Origin: Kutzneria sp036403095
Lineage (GTDB): Bacteria > Actinomycetota > Actinomycetes > Mycobacteriales > Pseudonocardiaceae
Direction: 5' to 3'
Assembly: GCA_036403095.1 (NCBI GenBank)
Contig: DASWRQ010000073.1
Location: forward strand, 1-42,719
DNA: 42,719 bases
Shown here: positions 33,341 to 40,945 of the stretch, one piece after another
How positions within the stretch are numbered: position 1 is the first letter of the stretch
Layout: every line of letters begins with the position of its first letter
Translations under genes and position numbers: made by a program
Notes under the pieces: model-generated
The model's database searches: none
What the model saw: the letters and a program-made list of their open reading frames with translations, nothing else
What the model was told of the DNA's origin: nothing

Positions 33341-34696
33341 ATGGGACTCGGGGTCCTTGATCGCTCGCGCACGATCGCGCCGGAGGGATGGAGCCGGTGG
33401 CTCGTACCGCCCTCCGCGCTCGCCGTGCACCTGTCGATCGGACAGGCCTACGCGTGGAGCGTGTTCAAGACGCCGCTGGAGAAGGCGCTGCACCTCAACG
33501 GGGTGGAAAGCGGCCTGCCGTTCCAGCTGGCGATCGTCATGCTCGGCCTGTCGGCGGCCTTCGGCGGCACGCTCGTCGAACGCAACGGACCGCGATGGGC
33601 GATGGCGGTGGCATCCGTCGCGTTCGGCGCTGGGTTCCTGATCGCCGCGCTCGGCGTGGCCACGGCACAATTCTGGCTGGTCGTCGTGGGCTACGGCCTG
33701 GTCGGCGGCATCGGCCTCGGTATCGGCTACATCTCGCCGGTGTCGACGCTGATCAAGTGGTTCCCGGACCGTCCGGGCATGGCCACCGGTATCGCGATCA
33801 TGGGCTTCGGCGGCGGAGCGTTGATCGCATCACCCTGGTCGACGGCCATGCTGGCCGGCTTCGGCACCACTACTTCCGGCATCGCGGCGACGTTCGCGGT
33901 GCACGGCGTGGTGTACGCGCTCTTCATGGCGATGGGCGTGTTCCTGGTCCGGGTGCCGGCCGACGGCTGGAAGCCGGCCGGCTGGGACCCGTCGCAGGCC
34001 ACCGTGCACAAGCTGATCACCACCAACAACGTCAGCGCGGCCAACGCCATCAAGACTCCGCAGTTCTGGCTGCTGTGGCTGGTGCTCTGCCTGAACGTGA
34101 CCGCGGGCATCGGCATCCTGGAGAAGGCGTCGCCGATGATCGTCGACTTCTTCAAGGTGAGTCCGGCGCCGGCGGCCGGCTTCGTGGCGTTGCTGTCGCT
34201 GACCAACATGCTCGGCCGGTTCGTGTGGTCGTCCACCTCGGACGCCATCGGCCGCAAGAACATGTACCGCATCTATCTCGGGGTCGGCGCGTTGCTGTAC
34301 CTGGTGCTGGAGCTGGCCGGCGGCTCGTCGAAGGCCGTGTTCGTGCTGGCCGCGATGTTGATCCTGTCGTTCTACGGCGGCGGGTTCGCCACCGTGCCGG
34401 CGTACCTGCGTGACCTGTTCGGCACGTACCAGGTCGGCGCCATCCACGGCCGGCTGCTGACCGCGTGGTCGGTCGCCGGCGTGGCCGGTCCGCTGATCAT
34501 CGACGGCATCGCCGACGCGCAGAAGGCCGCCGGCAAGGCCGGTCCCTCGTTGTACGCGCTGTCCTTCTTCATCATGATCGGTCTGCTCGTCGTCGGTTTC
34601 GTGGCCAACGAGCTGATCAAGCCGGTCGACAGCAAGTTCCACGAGCCGGCCGCCGCAGCGGACGCGCCGGCCTCCGAGGAGGTGGACGCGAAGTGA
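33341..34696 (+). CDS. MFS transporter, oxalate/formate antiporter (OFA) family
   Basis: A 451-residue protein with twelve predicted membrane helices. I start it at ATG 33341, with GGGAGGG eight bases upstream; GTG 33335 is also possible. Typical OFA features are PSALAVHLSIGQAYAWSVFKTPLEKAL in helix 1, FGGTLVERNGPRWAMAVASVAFGAGFL (MFS loop 2-3 motif), GIGLGIGYISPVSTLIKWFPDRPGMATGIAIMGFGGGALI and GRFVWSSTSDAIGRKNMYRIYLG (loop 8-9). Members exchange oxalate for formate or carry lactate and other carboxylates; the substrate cannot be fixed here, but fdhD and a formate-dehydrogenase-like gene on both sides point to formate or oxalate. The start of a small partner gene overlaps its stop. Confidence 0.9.
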   Translation: MGLGVLDRSRTIAPEGWSRWLVPPSALAVHLSIGQAYAWSVFKTPLEKALHLNGVESGLPFQLAIVMLGLSAAFGGTLVERNGPRWAMAVASVAFGAGFLIAALGVATAQFWLVVVGYGLVGGIGLGIGYISPVSTLIKWFPDRPGMATGIAIMGFGGGALIASPWSTAMLAGFGTTTSGIAATFAVHGVVYALFMAMGVFLVRVPADGWKPAGWDPSQATVHKLITTNNVSAANAIKTPQFWLLWLVLCLNVTAGIGILEKASPMIVDFFKVSPAPAAGFVALLSLTNMLGRFVWSSTSDAIGRKNMYRIYLGVGALLYLVLELAGGSSKAVFVLAAMLILSFYGGGFATVPAYLRDLFGTYQVGAIHGRLLTAWSVAGVAGPLIIDGIADAQKAAGKAGPSLYALSFFIMIGLLVVGFVANELIKPVDSKFHEPAAAADAPASEEVDAK

Positions 34697-34800
34697 ACCG
34701 CACTGCGCTGATGGCGGTCGTCTGGCTGTGGGTCGCCATCCCGTTCGCCTACGGGCTCTACCAGTTGATCGTCAAGGTGACGCAGCTCTTCCAGAGCTGA
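34693..34800 (+). CDS. Small subunit of the OFA-type MFS transporter (35 residues)
   Basis: GTG 34693-34695 overlaps the transporter stop (GTGA overlap), the usual sign of translational coupling. The product begins MNRTALMAVVWLWVAIPFAY and continues GLYQLIVKVTQLFQS; it is a single membrane helix with a short basic, amphipathic tail. Small proteins of this pattern are known directly downstream of OFA-type transporters and are annotated as MFS transporter small subunits; how they act is not settled. A terminator follows 14 bp after the stop. Confidence 0.85.
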   Translation: MNRTALMAVVWLWVAIPFAYGLYQLIVKVTQLFQS

Positions 34801-34814
34801 CAACGCAAAACCGC

Positions 34815-34851
34815 ACGAAGGGCCGGGACGCGATGCGCTCCGGCCCTTCGT
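34815..34851 (+). terminator. Intrinsic terminator of the transporter operon
   Basis: A perfect 12-bp stem, ACGAAGGGCCGG (34815-34826) with CCGGCCCTTCGT (34840-34851), is followed by CTGTTGT. It lies 14 bp after the small-subunit stop. Confidence 0.85.
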
Positions 34852-34915
34852 CTGTTGTGGACGAGATGGGGGAGTGAGCGCGGGCTGAGACGGAGCTGCC
34901 GGGAGCAAAGGAAAA

Positions 34916-34947
34916 GCCGCGTTCACCACGAGAAGGGTGAACGCGGC
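34916..34947 (-). terminator. Intrinsic terminator of the FdhF/YdeP-like gene
   Basis: GCCGCGTTCACC (34916-34927) pairs perfectly with GGTGAACGCGGC (34936-34947). Read on the minus strand it follows the oxidoreductase stop by 19 bp and is followed by TTTTCCTTT. Confidence 0.87.
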
Positions 34948-34966
34948 CGGAGAAAGCGAAAAACCC

Positions 34967-37276
34967 TCAGCTCTGCTCGAGGCGGATGATGATGGCCTTG
35001 GAGGTGGGGGTGTTGGACGTCTCGGCGGTGGACTCCAGCGGCACCAGGGCGTTGGCCTCGGGGAAGTACGCGGCGGCGCAACCACGGGCGGTCGGGTAGG
35101 CGATGACGCGGAAGAGCTTGACCCGGCGCTCGACCACCCCGGAATCCGACGGCCACTCGCTGATCATGTCGACCATGGCGCCGTCGGAGATGCCGAGCGT
35201 GGCGAGGTCCTCGGGATTGACGAAGACGACCCGGCGACCGTCGTGCACACCGCGGTAGCGGTCGTCGAGACCATAGATCGTGGTGTTGTACTGGTCGTGG
35301 CTGCGCAGCGTCTGCAGGATGAGACGGCCGGCGGGCACGGTGATGAGCTGCACGGGATTGACGGTGAAATTGGCCTTGCCCGTGGTGGTGGGGAAGGACC
35401 GCGAGTCCCGAGGCGGATGCGGCAGCACGAAGCCGTCGGGCTCCCGCACCCGGGAGTTGTAGTCCACACAGCCCGGAACGACCCGGGAAATATGGTCGCG
35501 GACGGTGTCGTAGTCGTCCTCGAAACCGGCCCACGGCACGGCATGCGAATCGCCGAACACGGCCCGGGCCAGCCGGGACACGATGGCGACCTCGGACAAC
35601 AGGGACGGCCCGGCGGGGGACAGGCGGCCGCGGGAGCGGTGCACCACCGACATGGAGTCCTCGACGGTGACGAACTGGGTGCCGCCGGCCTGCTCGTCCC
35701 GCTCGGTGCGGCCGAGGGTGGGCATGATCAGCGCGACCTTGCCCGGCACGACGTGGGACATGTTCAGCTTGGTCGACACGTGCACGGTGAGGTCCATGGA
35801 CCGCAACGCCCGCTTGGTGACCTCGGTGTCGGGCGTTGCCGACACGAAGTTGCCGCCGACGGCGAAGAACACCTTGGCCTTGCCGTCGCGCATGGCGTGG
35901 ATGGCCTCGACGGTGTCGTACCCGTGCTCGCGCGGCGAGGTGATGGCGAACTCGGCGTCGAGGGCGTCGAGGAACTTCGCGGTGGGCTTCTCGTTGATGC
36001 CCATGGTGCGGTCGCCCTGCACGTTGGAGTGCCCACGCACGGGGCACACGCCGGCGCCGGGCTTGCCGATCATGCCGCGCAGCAGCAACACGTTGACGAG
36101 CTCGCGGATGGTGGGCACGGACTGCTTGTGCTGGGTCAGACCCATGGCCCAGCAGATGATCGTCCGCTTCGACTCCACCAACAGCCGTGCCACGTGGGCG
36201 ATCTGCTCCCGGGACAGCCCGGTGGCGGCGTCGACCTCGTCCCAGTCGAGCTGACGGATGTCGGCCGCCCACTCCTCGAAGCCGAACGTGGACGACGCGA
36301 TGAACTCCCGGTCCAGCACGGTGCCCGGGGCGGCGTCCTCGGCGGCCAGCACGAGATGCCCGAGCGCACGGAAGAAGGCCAGGTCGCCGCCGAGCCGGAT
36401 CTGACAGAACTCGTCGGCCAGCGGCGTGCCCTTCCCGACGACGCCGCGCACGTTCTGCGGGTTCTTGAACCGCATGAGCCCGGCCTCGGGCAGCGGGTTG
36501 ACGGCGACGATGGTGGCGCCGTTGCCCTTGGCCTCCTCCAGCGCGGACAGCATGCGCGGGTGGTTGGTGCCGGGGTTCTGGCCGACGACCAGCAGCAGGT
36601 CGGCGCCGGTGACGTCGGCGAGGCTGACCGAGCCCTTGCCGATGCCGATGGTCTGGATCAGCGCCGAGCCGGACGACTCGTGGCACATGTTCGAGCAGTC
36701 CGGCAGGTTGTTGGTGCCGAGCGAACGGGCCAACAGCTGGTAGGCGAAGGCGGCCTCGTTGCTGGTCCGACCGGAGGTGTAGAAGATCGCCTCGTTGGGG
36801 TCGGCCAGCCCGCGAAGAGTGCCGCCGACCAGGGCGAACGCGTCGTCCCAGGTGATCGGCTCGTAGTGGCTGGCGCCCTCGCGCAGCACCATCGGCTCGG
36901 TCAGCCGGCCCTGCTGCCCCAGCCAGTAGTCGCTCTTCTCGGCCAGCTCGGCCACGGAGTGCTCGGCGAAGAACTCGGGCGTCACGCGCCGGGTGGTGGC
37001 CTCCTCGGCGACGGCCTTGGCCCCGTTCTCGCAGAACTCGGCGACCTTGCGGTGCCCGTGCGGCTCGGGCCACGCGCAGCCCGGGCAGTCGAAGCCCTCA
37101 CGCTGGTTGAGCAGGCGCAGGGTGCGCACGCTGCGGGTGGCCCCCATCTGGTCCAAGCCGTGCTGGAGCGACACCAGCACGCCCTTCACCCCGGCCGCGT
37201 ACGTTTCCGGCTCGCCGACCTTGATCTTGCTCTCGTCGACGTCCTGCTGCGGAGGCCTGCGCGTCATGAGCGCCAT
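34967..37276 (-). CDS. FdhF/YdeP-family molybdopterin oxidoreductase (formate dehydrogenase alpha-like)
   Basis: This 769-residue protein belongs to the DMSO-reductase superfamily, FdhF/YdeP branch. It has the N-terminal GFDCPGCAWPEPHG (Cys64, Cys67 of an iron-sulfur site), IFYTSGRTSNEAAFAYQL, NNLPDCSNMCHESSG (likely Mo ligand region), LLVVGQNPGTNHPRML, GVCPVRGHSNVQGDRTMGI and a C-terminal molybdopterin-binding domain (FVNPEDLATLGISDGAMVDM). Such proteins oxidise formate or related substrates or aid acid stress; electron acceptor and substrate are unknown. Together with fdhD and the OFA transporter it forms a formate module, though it is transcribed toward the transporter. ATG 37276 is the longest start; ATG 37267 is equally possible. 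Confidence 0.9.
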   Translation of the reverse strand: MALMTRRPPQQDVDESKIKVGEPETYAAGVKGVLVSLQHGLDQMGATRSVRTLRLLNQREGFDCPGCAWPEPHGHRKVAEFCENGAKAVAEEATTRRVTPEFFAEHSVAELAEKSDYWLGQQGRLTEPMVLREGASHYEPITWDDAFALVGGTLRGLADPNEAIFYTSGRTSNEAAFAYQLLARSLGTNNLPDCSNMCHESSGSALIQTIGIGKGSVSLADVTGADLLLVVGQNPGTNHPRMLSALEEAKGNGATIVAVNPLPEAGLMRFKNPQNVRGVVGKGTPLADEFCQIRLGGDLAFFRALGHLVLAAEDAAPGTVLDREFIASSTFGFEEWAADIRQLDWDEVDAATGLSREQIAHVARLLVESKRTIICWAMGLTQHKQSVPTIRELVNVLLLRGMIGKPGAGVCPVRGHSNVQGDRTMGINEKPTAKFLDALDAEFAITSPREHGYDTVEAIHAMRDGKAKVFFAVGGNFVSATPDTEVTKRALRSMDLTVHVSTKLNMSHVVPGKVALIMPTLGRTERDEQAGGTQFVTVEDSMSVVHRSRGRLSPAGPSLLSEVAIVSRLARAVFGDSHAVPWAGFEDDYDTVRDHISRVVPGCVDYNSRVREPDGFVLPHPPRDSRSFPTTTGKANFTVNPVQLITVPAGRLILQTLRSHDQYNTTIYGLDDRYRGVHDGRRVVFVNPEDLATLGISDGAMVDMISEWPSDSGVVERRVKLFRVIAYPTARGCAAAYFPEANALVPLESTAETSNTPTSKAIIIRLEQS

Positions 37277-37312
37277 TGTCCGCCTGGCGGAAACCAGCGG
37301 CCAGGCGGGTCG

Positions 37313-38230
37313 TCAGCAGTCGTCCGGGATGTCCACGGTGTGCTTGGGGTCGTAGTACGCCTGCGGCTTGTCGGCGTCGATCAACGATCCCGTCCGGCGG
37401 CCGGAGAACGCCGGGGCCAGCTGGCCCTGCCGGCTCAGGTCGCAGTTGATCGAGAAGAAGTACGACTTCTCGGTCGACGGCCACGGCTTGCCGTCCACGA
37501 TCACGTAGTCGGCGTTCTCGTGGATCACCGACACGATGTCCCACGGCGTCGCCGGGGCCTCGTGCGACGGCGGCTGGAAGGCGTAGGCGTAGACGAAGTT
37601 GGCGTGCACGACCAGGTCGCCGTGGTCGTCGACGGAGCTGGTCATCTCGCCGGACACCTTGGGCGGCGTCGGCAGCAGCTGGTAGCCGTCGGCGATCTTG
37701 GTGACACGGGTGCCGGGGTCGGGCAGCTTGATGCCGGACGTCAGCGTCGCCAGGTACGGCGCGTTGTCGTGGTGGATGATGACCGCCGGGTCCAGCCGCG
37801 CCTCGGCGCTGGTGTGCTGCACCGCCTGGTAGGCGGCGGTGACCTGGGCGGCGGTGAAGCGACCGGCCGCCTTGGCCGCCGGCACCGGGATCTCGGTCGG
37901 CCAGTCGGCGGCCGGCGTGGCGGCGAAGGGCCGCTGGAGGTCCACGTGCCCCGTCTCCTCGGCCTTGGTCGGGTCGGGCTTGGCCGAGGTGGGGGCGGCG
38001 GTGGTCGAAGGCGCGGAGGCCCCCGGCAACTCGACCGTGCCGACCCGGTAGAGCACGATCAACGCCCCACAGAACACGATCAGCACACCGGGGATGACCA
38101 GCCGGCTGAACCGCGGACCCCGCCGCCGCCGGGGCGCGCGGGACTTGCGGGCGGCGCGCCGGGCCCGCTTCTCGGCCGCGCGCAACCACTTCTCATCCGT
38201 CAGGTCCGGATGGCTCTCGATGTCGTCCAC
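37313..38230 (-). CDS. Membrane-anchored actinobacterial protein of unknown function
   Basis: The 305-residue protein starts at GTG 38230 with GGGGGG five bases upstream. Residues 1-45 are cytoplasmic and very basic (KWLRAAEKRARRAARKSRAP), followed by one helix (LVIPGVLIVFCGALIVLYRV), a Ser/Thr/Pro linker and a ~200-residue extracellular domain with TAAYQAVQHTSAEARLDPAV, HANFVYAYAFQPPSHEAPA, IVDGKPWPSTEKSYFFSINC and a C-terminal DDC. The two domain cysteines may pair. No family function is known to me. It is divergent from valS (86 bp) and lies upstream of the FdhF/YdeP-like gene on the same strand, 36 bp apart, so the two may be cotranscribed. Confidence 0.85.
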   Translation of the reverse strand: MDDIESHPDLTDEKWLRAAEKRARRAARKSRAPRRRRGPRFSRLVIPGVLIVFCGALIVLYRVGTVELPGASAPSTTAAPTSAKPDPTKAEETGHVDLQRPFAATPAADWPTEIPVPAAKAAGRFTAAQVTAAYQAVQHTSAEARLDPAVIIHHDNAPYLATLTSGIKLPDPGTRVTKIADGYQLLPTPPKVSGEMTSSVDDHGDLVVHANFVYAYAFQPPSHEAPATPWDIVSVIHENADYVIVDGKPWPSTEKSYFFSINCDLSRQGQLAPAFSGRRTGSLIDADKPQAYYDPKHTVDIPDDC

Positions 38231-38316
38231 GGTTCCCCCCGTTTCGGCGGGAGCACTGTAGCAATGGCGGTGTCACCCGTTCGATGGGTGCCATCCCGGC
38301 TCCGTAGACTCTTCGC

Positions 38317-40938
38317 GTGACCGAGACCCTTCCGCAGCAGTACACCACCGATCTCCCCGCCGCCTGGAACCCGGCGGAGGTAGAGCAGGGGCTGTACCAG
38401 CGGTGGGTAGACAACGGCTACTTCGGCGCCGACGCCGCCAGCGACAAGCCCGCGTTCTGCATCGTGCTGCCGCCGCCGAACGTCACCGGCAGCCTGCACA
38501 TGGGCCACGCCCTCAACCACACAGTGATGGACGCGCTGACGCGCCGCCGCCGCATGCAGGGCTACGAGGCGCTCTGGCTGCCGGGCATGGACCACGCCGG
38601 CATCGCCACCCAGAACGTGGTCGAGCGGCAGCTGGCCGGCGAGGGCCTGTCCCGACACGACCTGGGCCGGGAGCGCTTCGTCGAGCGGGTCTGGGAGTGG
38701 AAGGCCGAGTACGGCGGCAAGATCCTGGACCAGATGCGCCGCCTCGGCGACAGCGTGGACTGGAACCGCGAGCGCTTCACCATGGACGAGCCGCTCTCGC
38801 GCGCCGTGCAGACGATGTTCAAGAAACTGTTCGACGACGGCCTGGCCTACCGGGCCGAGCGGATCATCAACTGGTGCCCGCGCTGCCTGACGGCGCTGTC
38901 GGACATCGAGGTCGAGCACTCCGAGGACGAGGGCGAGCTCGTCTCCATCCGCTACGGCGACGGCGACGCCTCGATCGTGGTCGCCACCACGCGGGCCGAG
39001 ACCATGCTGGGCGACACGGCTGTCGCGGTGCACCCGGACGACGAGCGCTACAAGCACCTGATCGGCGCCGAGGTCGAGCTGCCGCTGACCGGCCGCCGCA
39101 TCCCGATCGTCGGCGACGAGCACGTGGACCCGTCGTTCGGCACCGGCGCGGTGAAGGTGACGCCGGCCCACGACCCGAACGACTTCGAGATCGGCCAGCG
39201 GCACTCGCTGCCGTCCATGACGATCATGGATGCCCGCGGCGTGATCTCGGTGGCCGGCCCGTTCGAGGGCCTGGACCGGTTCGAGGCGCGGCCCGCGGTC
39301 GTCGCGGCGCTGCGTGAGCTCGGCCGGATCGTCGCGGAGAAGCGGCCGTACGTGCACTCGGTCGGCCACTGCTCCCGCTGCGACACCGTCGTGGAGCCGC
39401 GGCTGTCGCTCCAGTGGTTCGTCAACGTGGGCCCGCTGGCCAAGGCCGCGGGCGATGCCGTCCGCGACGGCCGCACCACGGTGCACCCGCCGGAGCTGGC
39501 CAAGCGCTACTTCGACTGGGTCGACAACCTGCACGACTGGTGCATCTCGCGGCAGCTGTGGTGGGGCCACCGGATCCCGGTCTGGTACGGCCCGAACGGC
39601 GAGGTCGTCTGCGTCGGACCGGACGAGCAGCCGCCGACCGGCGAGGGCTGGCGCCAGGACGAGGACGTGCTGGACACCTGGTTCTCCTCGGGCCTGTGGC
39701 CGATGTCCACGCTCGGCTGGCCGGACAAGACCGCCGACCTGGCCAAGTTCTATCCGACCAGCGTGCTGTCCACCGGCTACGACATCCTGTTCTTCTGGGT
39801 CGCCCGGATGATGATGTTCGGCCTGTACGCGATGGACGGCGCGCAGCCGTTCGACCACGTGTACCTGCACGGCCTGATCCGCGACGCCAACGGCAAGAAG
39901 ATGTCCAAGTCCCGCGGCAACGTCATCGACCCGCTGGACTGGCTGGACGCCTACGGCGCCGACGCGGCCCGGTTCACGCTGGCCCGCGGGGCCAACCCGG
40001 GCTCGGACATGGCGCTGGCCGAGGAGTGGGCCGGCGGGTCCCGCAACTTCTGCACGAAGCTGTGGAACGCCAGCCGGTTCGCGCTGCTCAACGGGGCGAC
40101 CACGGCCGCGCCGGTGCCGGCCCGCGACGAGCTGACTGACGCCGACCGATGGATCCTCGACCGTGCCGACCAGGTCGTGTCCGAAGTGGACGATCTGTTC
40201 GAGCGCTACGAGTTCGCCAAGCTGTGCGAGGCGCTGTACCACTTCACCTGGGACGAGTACTGCGACTGGTACCTCGAGCTGGCCAAGGTGCAGATCGCCG
40301 AGGGCGGCGCGCGGGCCGAGGCCACCCGGGCCGTGCTCGGGCACGTGCTGGACAAGCTGCTTCGCCTGCTGCACCCGGTGATCCCGTTCATCACCGAGAC
40401 GCTGTGGACCTCGCTGACCGGCGGCGAGTCGCTGATGATCGCCGAATGGCCGACGGTGTCCGGTGTCGGCGCGGATGCCGTTGCCGCGCAACGCATCGAC
40501 ACCGTGCAGAAGCTGATCACCGAGGTCCGTCGGTTCCGGGCCGACCAGGGGCTGCGGCCGGGCCAGAAGGTGCCGGCGCGACTGTCCGGTGTGGACGAAG
40601 CCGACATCGCCGGCCAGCTGGCGGCGATCCGGGCCATCGCCCGGCTGGAGGAGCCGGCCGACGGCTTCACCGCCAGCGCCTCGCTCGAGGTCGGCGGCGT
40701 GCACGTGGAGCTGGACACCTCGGGCACGATCGACGTGGCCGCCGAGCGCAAGCGGCTGGCCAAGGATCTCGCGGCGGCCGAAAAGGAGTTGGCCCAGTGC
40801 GACGGGAAGCTGAACAATCCGAGCTTCGTCGACAAGGCCCCGGCTCCGGTCGTTGACAAGATCAAGGCGCGCCGGGAGGCCGCCGTCGCCGACATCGCGC
40901 GGGTGTCCGCGCGTTTGGACGCACTGCCGGAAGGGTGA
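38317..40938 (+). CDS. valS: Valyl-tRNA synthetase, bacterial type
   Basis: ValRS attaches valine to tRNA-Val and edits mischarged threonine. The 873-residue protein starts at GTG 38317. The class I signatures are PPPNVTGSLHMGHAL (HMGH 61-64) and GKKMSKSRGNVIDP (KMSKS 528-532). The CP1 editing domain begins near IVVATTRAETMLGDTAVAVHPDDERY. DWCISRQLWWGHRIPVWY and DEDVLDTWFSSGLWP are canonical. The C-terminal anticodon domain ends in a coiled-coil arm (AAERKRLAKDLAAAEKELAQC). A second, different ValRS gene follows 7 bp downstream. Confidence 0.98.
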   Translation: MTETLPQQYTTDLPAAWNPAEVEQGLYQRWVDNGYFGADAASDKPAFCIVLPPPNVTGSLHMGHALNHTVMDALTRRRRMQGYEALWLPGMDHAGIATQNVVERQLAGEGLSRHDLGRERFVERVWEWKAEYGGKILDQMRRLGDSVDWNRERFTMDEPLSRAVQTMFKKLFDDGLAYRAERIINWCPRCLTALSDIEVEHSEDEGELVSIRYGDGDASIVVATTRAETMLGDTAVAVHPDDERYKHLIGAEVELPLTGRRIPIVGDEHVDPSFGTGAVKVTPAHDPNDFEIGQRHSLPSMTIMDARGVISVAGPFEGLDRFEARPAVVAALRELGRIVAEKRPYVHSVGHCSRCDTVVEPRLSLQWFVNVGPLAKAAGDAVRDGRTTVHPPELAKRYFDWVDNLHDWCISRQLWWGHRIPVWYGPNGEVVCVGPDEQPPTGEGWRQDEDVLDTWFSSGLWPMSTLGWPDKTADLAKFYPTSVLSTGYDILFFWVARMMMFGLYAMDGAQPFDHVYLHGLIRDANGKKMSKSRGNVIDPLDWLDAYGADAARFTLARGANPGSDMALAEEWAGGSRNFCTKLWNASRFALLNGATTAAPVPARDELTDADRWILDRADQVVSEVDDLFERYEFAKLCEALYHFTWDEYCDWYLELAKVQIAEGGARAEATRAVLGHVLDKLLRLLHPVIPFITETLWTSLTGGESLMIAEWPTVSGVGADAVAAQRIDTVQKLITEVRRFRADQGLRPGQKVPARLSGVDEADIAGQLAAIRAIARLEEPADGFTASASLEVGGVHVELDTSGTIDVAAERKRLAKDLAAAEKELAQCDGKLNNPSFVDKAPAPVVDKIKARREAAVADIARVSARLDALPEG

Positions 40939-40945
40939 TTTCTCC

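Noticed and set aside
34916..34947. Operator for the formate genes
   Set aside because: Its position just after the oxidoreductase stop and the T-rich stretch following it on the minus strand fit a terminator better.
38231..38316. T-box or other tRNA-sensing leader before valS
   Set aside because: The divergent gap is only 86 bp, too short for a T-box, and no specifier stem is visible.
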